Origin: Micromonospora pisi
Lineage (GTDB): Bacteria; Actinomycetota; Actinomycetes; Mycobacteriales; Micromonosporaceae
Assembly: GCF_003633685.1 (NCBI RefSeq)
Contig: NZ_RBKT01000001.1
Location: 2,914,001-2,978,000, forward strand
Direction of reading: 5' to 3'
Length of the DNA stretch: 64,000 nucleotides
Under the pieces are notes generated by a model. That model saw only the letters and a list, made by a program, of their open reading frames with translations, did no database searches and was not told the DNA's origin. Shown one piece after another: positions 58,180-64,000 of the stretch. Both the position numbers and the translations under genes were made by a program. Position 1 is the stretch's first letter; each line of letters begins with the position of its first letter.

Positions 58180-59364
58180 TCACGGCACCGGGACCGCCGG
58201 GCCGCTCAGCCACCTGGTCCGGACCAGCGTCTCCACGAGCAGGGTCAGCAGCAGCACCAGGTTGGCCAGGATCATGATCATGAGCGGCGGAAGGGGCGCC
58301 ACCGCGGGTCCGATCGCGCCCAGCACGACCAACGCGACCGCACGGGACAGGAGCAGCCGGCCGGTCACCACAAAGTCGAAGAGGAGCCCGCCGACCAGGA
58401 ACAGTGCCGGACCGCCCAAAATCAGCACGATCCAGCTCGCGGGTGCCTCGCCGAACGGGCGACCGATGACGAGTATGTCGCTTGCCGAGATGACCACCGC
58501 CCCCGCCACCATGACCAGATGGGTGTAGGAGGTCGAGGTGCCGGAACGGACCCGTTCCACCAGAGCGACCTTGGCCGGTGCCAGTAGCTGGCGGACCCGG
58601 TGGAAATAGAGGTGGAAGAGCAGCACCGCATTGGCGAACGCCACCCCGCTGGCCGCTACCCGACCGGCCTCGAAGCCGCTGGCGGAGAGTTCCAGCCCGG
58701 TGGTCAGGATCAACTCACCGAGCGCGATGATGAAGATCTCCCGGTGCCGCTCGGATAGATGGGTGCCGGTGAAGATCTGGCTGGTGAGATCCGTCCGACC
58801 GAGTCTCGGCGTGGGCCAGCCGACCCGGGCCGAGCCGAGGTCCACCGCGACCGCGACGGCCCAGAGCACCAGTCGGGCCGTGCCGTCGACGAGCGCACCG
58901 GCCACCCAGAGGGGACCGGTGACACCGAACCAGAAGAAAACCCGGACGCTCCTGGCCTGGATATAACGGTTGACCCGGGTCCCCGGTATCAGCACCAGAT
59001 CACGGGCGAGGTGGATGCCGAAATACCCGGCGACGAAGATCCACCCGGCGGAGCCGAACGCGCGGGGCGTCGTGATCGCCATGACCAGGGCGCCGAGCAT
59101 GACCGCGAGTACCGTCGCCTGGATGATCGGCAACTGCGGATTGAAGAGGTCGGTCAGCCACGCTGTCAGCACCCAGACCCACCACGCGGCGGCCAGCAGC
59201 ACCGCCATCATCACCGCGTTGCGCACGCTGGGGTCGTTGGCCAGGGCCCCGGCGATGCGGGAGAGCAGGAAGATGTAGACCAGATCGAAGAAGAGCTCCA
59301 GGAACGTCGGGTACTCGGGCTCGTCACCCTTGCGCAGGATCCGTGGTAGCGGACTCGACGTCAC
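58180..59364 (-). CDS. Low temperature requirement protein A (LtrA) family, copy 2
   Basis: A 394-residue LtrA-family membrane protein with about 12 helices. LELFFDLVYIFLLSRIAGAL is the family signature; HLARDLVLIPGT and RVFFWFGVTGPLWVAGALVDG follow. It differs from the convergent neighbour in many residues, so this is not a recent copy. GTG 59364 is chosen because TAGGAGG lies 9 bp upstream; the frame is open to 59409. The two genes meet tail to tail with 6 bp between, and no terminator is visible there. Confidence 0.88.
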   Translation of the reverse strand: MTSSPLPRILRKGDEPEYPTFLELFFDLVYIFLLSRIAGALANDPSVRNAVMMAVLLAAAWWVWVLTAWLTDLFNPQLPIIQATVLAVMLGALVMAITTPRAFGSAGWIFVAGYFGIHLARDLVLIPGTRVNRYIQARSVRVFFWFGVTGPLWVAGALVDGTARLVLWAVAVAVDLGSARVGWPTPRLGRTDLTSQIFTGTHLSERHREIFIIALGELILTTGLELSASGFEAGRVAASGVAFANAVLLFHLYFHRVRQLLAPAKVALVERVRSGTSTSYTHLVMVAGAVVISASDILVIGRPFGEAPASWIVLILGGPALFLVGGLLFDFVVTGRLLLSRAVALVVLGAIGPAVAPLPPLMIMILANLVLLLTLLVETLVRTRWLSGPAVPVP

Positions 59365-59511
59365 GGCGGCTGGCCTCCTATGCACGCCGGACCAGCGAGA
59401 GGCGGCCATATCCTGGTCTTGTTCGTACCCCGCTAAACATACAAAACAGGTGGTTATCCGGCAGCCAAACGGCTCGCTCCCAGACCCGATGAGCCCGGCT
59501 GGTCGGCTCGG

Positions 59512-60321
59512 TCAGCGCGGCTGGCAGGTCGGGCACCAGTACAGGTTGCGCCCGACCAGTTCACCCTGGCAGATCGCCGTACCGCAGACGTGGCAGGGCT
59601 GACCCGCGCGGCGGTAGACGTACACCTCGCCGCCGTGCCGGTCCACCCGGGGCGGTCGGCCCATCGCCTCCGGCAGGTGCTGCGGCCGTACGGTATCGAT
59701 CCGACCGGTCACCACCGCGGCGCGCATCAACTCCCCGAGATCGTCCCAGAGCGCCGCCCAGCCGGCGCCGGTCAACCGCTGCCCGGATCTGCGCGGATGC
59801 GTCCCAGCCCGGAAGAGCGCCTCGGTCACGAAGATCAGACCGGTACCGGCCACGATCGTCTGGTCCAGCAGCAGCGCCGCCAACGGGGTCGGACTGCGCC
59901 TGATCCGCCCGTACGCGGGCTCGGGATCGGCGCCCGGCCTCAGCGGATCGGCGCCGAGCCGATGCCGCAGCGCCTCGACCTCGGGCGGTGTGAGCACCTC
60001 GCAGGCGGTCGGCCCACGCAGTTCCAGCCAGTGCCGGTCGGTGCTCATCCGCAGCCTGACCTGCCCGACCGGGTCCGGCGGCTCGCCGTCACCATCGGCG
60101 AACTTGCCGTACAGCCCGAGGTGGACGTGCAGGCTCACGCCACTGGCGTAATGATGGAGCAGATGCTTGCCGTACGCCTCGGTGCCGTCCAGGACCGTGC
60201 CACTAAGCAGCGCCGCCCCCTCGGCGAACCGACCCTGGGGGCTGTCGACCAGCACCTTGTCGCCCGCGAAGAGCGCCCGGTGGCGTACCGCGAGCCGGTG
60301 GATGGTGTGTCCCTCAGGCAT
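59512..60321 (-). CDS. Fpg/Nei family DNA glycosylase
   Basis: A 269-residue base-excision repair enzyme, bifunctional glycosylase/AP lyase. The N-terminus is MPEGHTIHRLA: Pro2 (nucleophile) and Glu3 follow Met removal, so ATG 60321 is certain; Lys near 54 lies in AYGKHLLHHY. The helix-two-turn-helix is in LDQTIVAGTGLIFVTEALF, and a C-terminal zinc finger has CHVCGTAICQGELVGRN and WCPTC. The sequence resembles the mycobacterial Nei2/Nei-like group. It recognises oxidised bases in DNA. Palindrome copy 4 lies upstream. Confidence 0.93.
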   Translation of the reverse strand: MPEGHTIHRLAVRHRALFAGDKVLVDSPQGRFAEGAALLSGTVLDGTEAYGKHLLHHYASGVSLHVHLGLYGKFADGDGEPPDPVGQVRLRMSTDRHWLELRGPTACEVLTPPEVEALRHRLGADPLRPGADPEPAYGRIRRSPTPLAALLLDQTIVAGTGLIFVTEALFRAGTHPRRSGQRLTGAGWAALWDDLGELMRAAVVTGRIDTVRPQHLPEAMGRPPRVDRHGGEVYVYRRAGQPCHVCGTAICQGELVGRNLYWCPTCQPR

Positions 60322-60380
60322 GGTGACCAAGCCTATGCGGTAACTCGAACTGATCGCCCCGGACCCACGGCGGGGTCAAC

Positions 60381-60425
60381 AGGGGGCCCTTCCTATACCG
60401 AAAACGATAAGAGGGGGCCCTTCCT
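60381..60425. repeat. Dispersed repeat, copy 4 (rearranged)
   Basis: Two direct copies of AGGGGGCCCTTCCT (60381-60394 and 60412-60425) in place of the inverted arms of the other copies. Only the GGGCCC core remains palindromic. It looks like a degenerate or rearranged member of the family. Confidence 0.75.
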
Positions 60426-60431
60426 TACAAG

Positions 60432-60474
60432 CCAGTGCCCCCTCGGCCATGGCGGAGGCGCGAGGGGGCACTGG
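60432..60474. terminator. Terminator downstream of the TetR gene
   Basis: Perfect 14-bp arms CCAGTGCCCCCTCG / CGAGGGGGCACTGG with a 15-nt loop, 123 bp after the stop of the minus-strand TetR gene. Confidence 0.65.
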
Positions 60475-60596
60475 GGTCGAGGCGACCGTTGACTGTACGT
60501 CCGTCCAGTCCACTGTCGACACGACCCTACGAGCCCGATCATCAGCTAGTCAACCGGACGTTGGCAAGTCAACGGTCCGCGAGCGGACGGCCACCG

Positions 60597-61253
60597 TCAG
60601 ACGGGGGCGCGCAACCCGTCGGTGACCCGGAAGTCGTCCGGCGGCAACGGCAGCGGCGACGGCTCCCCCAACTGATAGAGCTCGTACAACCGGGGCCGGA
60701 CGTCCGCCAGCGGGTAGGTGTCCTCGTACACGGCGAGCTTGTAGACCACACCTTCGAGCAGGCTGCGCAGCAGCACCTCCTCCAACGCCGGATCAGCCGC
60801 ACCCCGCGCCTTGAAGATCGCGCGCAGCCGCTCCTCGAAGGCCCGTACCGCGACCGCGCGTGACCGCTCCACCTTGGCGAAGACCTCGCGGGTGCCGGGC
60901 TGGAGCATCAGGCAGAGCATCAACCGCTGCATGCCGAGGAACTCGCGGGCGCCGAGCAGTGCCCGGTCGATCACGGTCGCGAGCAGTCGGTCCGCCGGCA
61001 CGTCCTCGCCCTGGTCGTCCAGCATCGAGAGCACGCTGTCCAACCAGCGCCCCAGGACCGCCTCCAGCAGGTCACGTTTTGAGGCGAAGTAGTAGGAAAT
61101 GAGCCCCCGGGACACCTGCGCCCGCTCGGTGATCTGGGAGATGGTCGCTCCCTCGTACCCGTGAGCCGCGAAGACCTCCAACGCCGCACCGATGATCCGT
61201 TCCTGGGACCGATGGCGCATCTGGACGTTCACCCGAGGGGAACGAGGGGACAC
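60597..61253 (-). CDS. TetR family transcriptional regulator
   Basis: A 218-residue regulator. The N-terminal HTH reads QERIIGAALEVFAAHGYEGA then ISQITERAQVSRGLISYYFA. The ligand domain is typical of AcrR-like repressors and includes MQRLMLCLMLQPGTREVF. GTG 61253 is chosen because GGAGGT lies 5 bp upstream; ATG 61220 is an alternative and the frame is open to 61355. No neighbouring target is obvious: the downstream nei gene is separated by a terminator and upstream is an AraC remnant. Possibly autoregulated. Confidence 0.85.
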   Translation of the reverse strand: MSPRSPRVNVQMRHRSQERIIGAALEVFAAHGYEGATISQITERAQVSRGLISYYFASKRDLLEAVLGRWLDSVLSMLDDQGEDVPADRLLATVIDRALLGAREFLGMQRLMLCLMLQPGTREVFAKVERSRAVAVRAFEERLRAIFKARGAADPALEEVLLRSLLEGVVYKLAVYEDTYPLADVRPRLYELYQLGEPSPLPLPPDDFRVTDGLRAPV

Positions 61254-61738
61254 CGATGACCTCCAGTTGGGAGCGCGCAACAACATAGGCATCATTGCGT
61301 ACCAACCCAGGTCGCGAGGGCTCGGCGGCGCTGCGGCGGGGTGTCCGAAGATCACAAACGTCCGCCGGAGCGCCCCACGAACGTCAATGCCCGTCGCGGC
61401 AGTCGCCGGCCGTGGGCCCGCGCGCGGCGAGAAACACCCCCGGGGGTACGCCCATGAGACGCCGGAACTCCGCTGTCATGTGGGCCTGGTCGTAGTAACC
61501 GGCACCGCTCGCCAACTCCGACAAATGCGTACGGGAGCGCGGTCGCGAGCAGCGCGGTCGCGTGGCGTACCGGACCACTGTTCGCCGACGGCGTCGACAC
61601 CATGGCTCACCCGCCTGTCAGGATGTTCCTCCGCTGTGGACTCGGTACGGGCCGACCCACGCCGGTCATCGGGGCAAACCGCGTTGCCGATATCTACTAC
61701 TGTCAACCTCCGCCGATGGGACAGACGGGAGTGTGCGG
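61254..61738. other. Intergenic region with AraC relic and YbaB-operon promoter
   Basis: About 480 bp. It contains the AraC fragment at 61384-61524 and, near 61686-61720, the probable promoter region for the YbaB-WXG cluster (TATCTACTACTGTC). No other gene is evident. Confidence 0.45.
61384..61524 (-). pseudogene. AraC-family regulator remnant (C-terminal HTH fragment)
   Basis: The minus-strand frame reads LSELASGAGYYDQAHMTAEF followed by RRLMGVPPGVFLAARGP, which is the second HTH and end of AraC-type regulators. The upstream part (sensor domain and first HTH) is absent or frame-shifted, so this is a 5'-truncated relic of about 45 residues. Located between the TetR and YbaB genes. Confidence 0.65.
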
Positions 61739-62173
61739 GTGACGGATCCGGGAATGGGCGCCGCTGCGATCGCGCAGTTACTGGAACAGACGCGCCGAAG
61801 CCTTCAGGAGATGCGCGCCGATCGAGATGACCTGCCGGAGATCGAGGCGCGAGGAGAAGCTGAGACCGCTGGTGGGCTGGTCCGGGCGGTCGTCACGCCC
61901 GAGGCGCACCTGGAAGTCCTGTATCTGGACCCGCGGGCGATGCGGATGGATTCGCTGGCGCTGTCGGAGGAGATCGTCCGCGCCGTCAACGCCGCCGCCG
62001 ACGAGCTACGTGCCCAACATCCGCAGGGACCAGCTGGCGCTCCGGACCCGCAGGCGCTGGCCGAGCAGTTGGAGCAGGTCCAAGAAGAATCGGTACGCCG
62101 GATGGCGGTGTTCAGCACCGCGATGGCCGACGTCCTGGACCGCCTCGCGCAGGGCGACGGCCGCCGTGGCTGA
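61739..62173 (+). CDS. YbaB/EbfC-like protein of a WXG100 toxin cluster
   Basis: A 144-residue protein with a YbaB/EbfC-type core (about 10-100): helix GAAAIAQLLEQTRRSLQEMR, a strand pair LVRAVVTPEAHLEVLYLDP, and a long C-terminal helix (QALAEQLEQVQEESVRRMAV). YbaB proteins are DNA-associated dimers. In actinomycetes short YbaB-like genes commonly open clusters with WXG100-like proteins and polymorphic toxins, as here. GTG 61739 is chosen with GGGAG upstream. The stop lies 8 bp into the next gene, so expression is coupled. Confidence 0.78.
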   Translation: MTDPGMGAAAIAQLLEQTRRSLQEMRADRDDLPEIEARGEAETAGGLVRAVVTPEAHLEVLYLDPRAMRMDSLALSEEIVRAVNAAADELRAQHPQGPAGAPDPQALAEQLEQVQEESVRRMAVFSTAMADVLDRLAQGDGRRG

Positions 62174-62480
62174 CGGGCTGCTGGTGGAGACGGAGACGCT
62201 GCGCCAGGCCGGACAGCAGCTACTCCAGCTCGCCGAGGAACTCGACGGCGCCTGGGCCCGGTTCTCCGGGCAGGTGCAGGCGATGGGTGACATCTTCGGC
62301 GACGACGACGTCGGCGGCCTGATCGGTATCGGCTATCACGCCGCACACGAGATAGCCGGCGACTCCTACCTGTCGGTTGTCGACGGCCTCTACAGCTTCA
62401 GCGCCGGCCTGAGTGACATGGCCGACAACTACGACTCGGTCGAGGCGGACAACACCGGCCTCTTCTCGGCGATCTACTGA
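62166..62480 (+). CDS. WXG100-like small helical protein
   Basis: A 104-residue helix-turn-helix hairpin protein of the WXG100 (ESAT-6-like) kind: helix LVETETLRQAGQQLLQLAEE, a turn in WARFSGQVQAMG (Trp present, but the strict WxG is degenerate), then helix and acidic end ADNTGLFSAIY. Such proteins are type VII secretion substrates or carriers for toxin modules. The GTG at 62166 overlaps the YbaB stop by 8 bp. The next gene follows by 13 bp. No T7SS ATPase is in the window. Confidence 0.75.
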   Translation: MADGLLVETETLRQAGQQLLQLAEELDGAWARFSGQVQAMGDIFGDDDVGGLIGIGYHAAHEIAGDSYLSVVDGLYSFSAGLSDMADNYDSVEADNTGLFSAIY

Positions 62481-62493
62481 GCCGGGCGACCCC

Positions 62494-62988
62494 ATGGGAT
62501 TGATGATTCCCGGCGAGCTGGCCAACCTGCTCAACGAGCTCGGCTACACCTGGCCGAAGTCCGACGAGATGAAACTCTTCGAGCTGGGGCAGAACTGGCT
62601 GGCCCTCGCATCCGAGCTGCAGGCGCTCGGACAGAGCGCCGACGCGGCGGTGCAACCGGTCGCCGCCGCGAACGCCGGTGAGGCGATCGACGCGTTCCTG
62701 GCCGCCTGGCACGGTGACGACGCCGCGCCGTCCGTGTTGGACAGCGGCGTCACCGGCGCCAACGTCATCGGCGGGGCCCTGTTCGTCTGCGCGGCCGTGG
62801 TCCTCGCCCTGAAGATCAACGTAATCGTCCAACTGACCCTCCTGGCAATCGCGATCATCCAGGCGATCGCGACGGCCGCGCCAACCTTCGGTGCGTCCCT
62901 GCTGGAGATCCCGGTCTTCAAGAGGCTCACCGACATCGTGATCAACATGCTGATCGACCAGGCTCTCGGGGTAATCCTCGGTGGCTAG
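62494..62988 (+). CDS. WXG100-like / CpnT-type N-terminal domain membrane protein
   Basis: A 164-residue protein. Residues about 1-90 (PGELANLLNELGYTWPKSDE, MKLFELGQNWLALASELQAL) match the WXG100-like N-terminal domain seen in secreted polymorphic toxins such as CpnT. Two hydrophobic segments follow (about 92-115 and 120-138) plus an amphipathic end (DIVINMLIDQALGVILGG). In related systems this region is fused to the toxin; here it ends with TAG just as the nuclease gene begins in another frame (8-bp overlap). It probably delivers or anchors the toxin at secretion. Confidence 0.75.
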   Translation: MGLMIPGELANLLNELGYTWPKSDEMKLFELGQNWLALASELQALGQSADAAVQPVAAANAGEAIDAFLAAWHGDDAAPSVLDSGVTGANVIGGALFVCAAVVLALKINVIVQLTLLAIAIIQAIATAAPTFGASLLEIPVFKRLTDIVINMLIDQALGVILGG

Positions 62989-63532
62989 GCGGAACAACGC
63001 GACCGGCGCTGGCGCGAATCGCATCGCCCAGGCCGCCGCCTCGACCTTCAAGACGAAAGCGAAGGTGTACGGCCCGCTCACCGCTGAGCAGGCCCGGAAG
63101 AAGGCTGAACGGGCCGCGAAGCGCAAGGAACGCCGGGAGGCCACGCCGGTGGCGGTCCGTGACCGCGTCAAACTGTCCGCACCGACAAAACGTGCAATCT
63201 ATCGCGACGCGGTCCGAGACCAGAACGGTGACTTCGTCTGCGAGGCCACCGGCGGCAAGATCCCCCGCGTGACCACCCCCGACGGAAACACCGTTTATAT
63301 CAACCCCGACACCGGCCGCCGGGTCAACCCGGGACAGGGCGGCATGACCGTCCCGCAGCCCGGCACCTTCGACTTCGGCCACCGGCCCGGACACGAGTGG
63401 GCCGACTACAAGAAGGAAGCGATCGCGAACAACTACGATCGGGCGCGAGTCATCAAGGACCAGGACAGGCCGGAGATCTACCGGCTTGAACAACAGGGAC
63501 CGAATCGCAGCCGCAAATTCCAGGGCCCATAG
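62981..63532 (+). CDS. GH-E family nuclease toxin (HNH/Endo VII superfamily)
   Basis: A 183-residue basic protein. Residues 1-65 are Lys/Arg/Ala-rich (KKAERAAKRKERREATP). The C-terminal domain (about 70-183) has RAIYRDAVRDQNGDFVCEAT and FDFGHRPGHEWADYKKEA, i.e. the Gly-His...Glu signature that defines GH-E polymorphic toxin nucleases. It would cut DNA in target cells. The start (GTG 62981) overlaps the WXG-like gene by 8 bp, and an ankyrin-repeat gene follows 15 bp later, fitting a toxin-immunity pair. The separation from its carrier domain is unusual. Confidence 0.8.
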   Translation: MARRNNATGAGANRIAQAAASTFKTKAKVYGPLTAEQARKKAERAAKRKERREATPVAVRDRVKLSAPTKRAIYRDAVRDQNGDFVCEATGGKIPRVTTPDGNTVYINPDTGRRVNPGQGGMTVPQPGTFDFGHRPGHEWADYKKEAIANNYDRARVIKDQDRPEIYRLEQQGPNRSRKFQGP

Positions 63533-63547
63533 AAGGAGCCGGTGATT

Positions 63548-63964
63548 ATGGCCAAGTCAGACGACCTGGACCGCGACGAGCTGCACTACGCGGCACTCCG
63601 CAACGACGTCGACCTGATCAGGCAACGTCTCGCCGCCGGCGTGCCGGTGTCAATGCGGGAGCGCCGCGAGGGTTACACCCCGCTGCACTTCGCCGCCCAG
63701 GACGGCGCCGCAGCGGCGGTCGATGCGCTCCTCAGCGCCGGAGCCGACGTCGACGCCCTCTCCAACCGGGGACAAAGCCCGCTCTGGCTGGCCGTCATGA
63801 ACTCGCGCCGGGCGCCGGACGGCGTTGTCGTGCGGACGCTGCTCGAGCATGGTGCGGACCGCAACCTCCGCGACCAGGGGGGGCAGTCACCGCTCGAGCT
63901 CGCGCAGCGCATCCACCCGTTCCCGCTCGAGTGGTTCGACGAAGTGCCGGAGGGCAAGCAGTGA
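63548..63964 (+). CDS. Ankyrin-repeat protein, probable immunity protein
   Basis: A 138-residue protein with about three ankyrin repeats (YAALRNDVDLIRQRLAAG, YTPLHFAAQDGAAAAVDALL, QSPLWLAVMN..., GADRNLRDQGGQSPLELAQR). Ankyrin proteins are frequent immunity partners of polymorphic nuclease toxins, binding and blocking the active site. AAGGAG precedes ATG 63548 by 9 bp; GTG 63542 is an alternative. It follows the GH-E toxin gene directly and overlaps the next start (GTGA). Confidence 0.8.
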   Translation: MAKSDDLDRDELHYAALRNDVDLIRQRLAAGVPVSMRERREGYTPLHFAAQDGAAAAVDALLSAGADVDALSNRGQSPLWLAVMNSRRAPDGVVVRTLLEHGADRNLRDQGGQSPLELAQRIHPFPLEWFDEVPEGKQ

Positions 63965-64000
63965 GCCTGGAAGCGATTGCCGACCACTACGACCTGTATC
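63961..64000 (+). CDS. Start of a further cluster gene (partial)
   Basis: Thirteen codons (MSLEAIADHYDLY...) from GTG 63961, which overlaps the ankyrin gene's TGA (GTGA). Presumably another toxin/immunity cluster member. It continues beyond the window, so nothing more can be said. Confidence 0.5.
   Translation, partial: MSLEAIADHYDLY

Overview
The window is very GC-rich, uses GTG and TTG starts freely and carries families typical of actinomycetes: XRE/DUF397 pairs, AfsR-type SARP regulators, DUF1800/DUF1501, LtrA, DUF3105 and a YbaB/WXG100-like secretion cluster. Gene content, and a dispersed palindrome with an AAGGAAGGGCCCCTTGTTA-like core, point to a Micromonosporaceae chromosome (Micromonospora or a close relative). 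That assignment is inference; the window contains no rRNA marker.

Layout. 1-2.2 kb: 5' part of argS, then DUF3105 and DUF305 membrane-anchored proteins. 2.3-6.1 kb: a transposase-like winged-helix gene, an intact tRNA-Arg(CCG), and a MarR-MFS-DUF1330 cassette followed by a 42-bp copy of the tRNA 3' half; this looks like the scar of an integrative element. 6.2-8.9 kb: divergent FAD monooxygenase/TetR pair with a palindromic operator, then a methyltransferase. 8.9-13.3 kb: an accessory region with a long gene-free stretch, an orphan DNA-binding-like protein, an operon of six tiny overlapping genes of unknown function behind a terminator-like hairpin, and a divergent XRE/DUF5753-DUF397 pair. 13.4-24.8 kb: erythromycin-esterase homologue, DrrAB-type ABC exporter, giant AfsR-like regulator, TetR/GAP-family membrane protein, macrolide-type glycosyltransferase, and a two-component system.

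24.8-32.2 kb is a copper/metal-handling region: YcnI-like, CopD-CtaG fusion, CopC, CDF efflux, a large unknown membrane protein, a cupredoxin-like lipoprotein and a second CopC-like protein. 32.3-33.5 kb is a c-di-AMP (ydaO-type) riboswitch controlling a cell-wall hydrolase. 33.7-41.1 kb has a MarR regulator, a lipoprotein, a second erythromycin esterase, an Erm-type rRNA methyltransferase, an oxidoreductase and small membrane proteins. 41.2-47.6 kb is carbohydrate metabolism: a FabG-like SDR, GH13, DedA, secreted GH18 chitinase and GH16 glucanase. 47.7-61.3 kb holds a second YidC, DUF6412, the DUF1800/DUF1501 pair, a glutamate-cysteine ligase-like enzyme, a CoA-disulfide-reductase-like flavoenzyme, a WGR/beta-propeller protein, two convergent LtrA proteins, an Fpg/Nei glycosylase and a TetR. 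61.7 kb to the end is a YbaB-WXG100-GH-E nuclease-ankyrin toxin/immunity cluster that runs off the window.

The strongest candidates for something undescribed are the six-gene mini-operon (10576-11849) with its two 85-residue paralogues around a DivIVA-like gene, the split GH-E toxin operon, the WGR/propeller protein, and the unknown 449-residue membrane protein in the copper region. Functions are assigned from recognisable family motifs read by eye; no database search was run.
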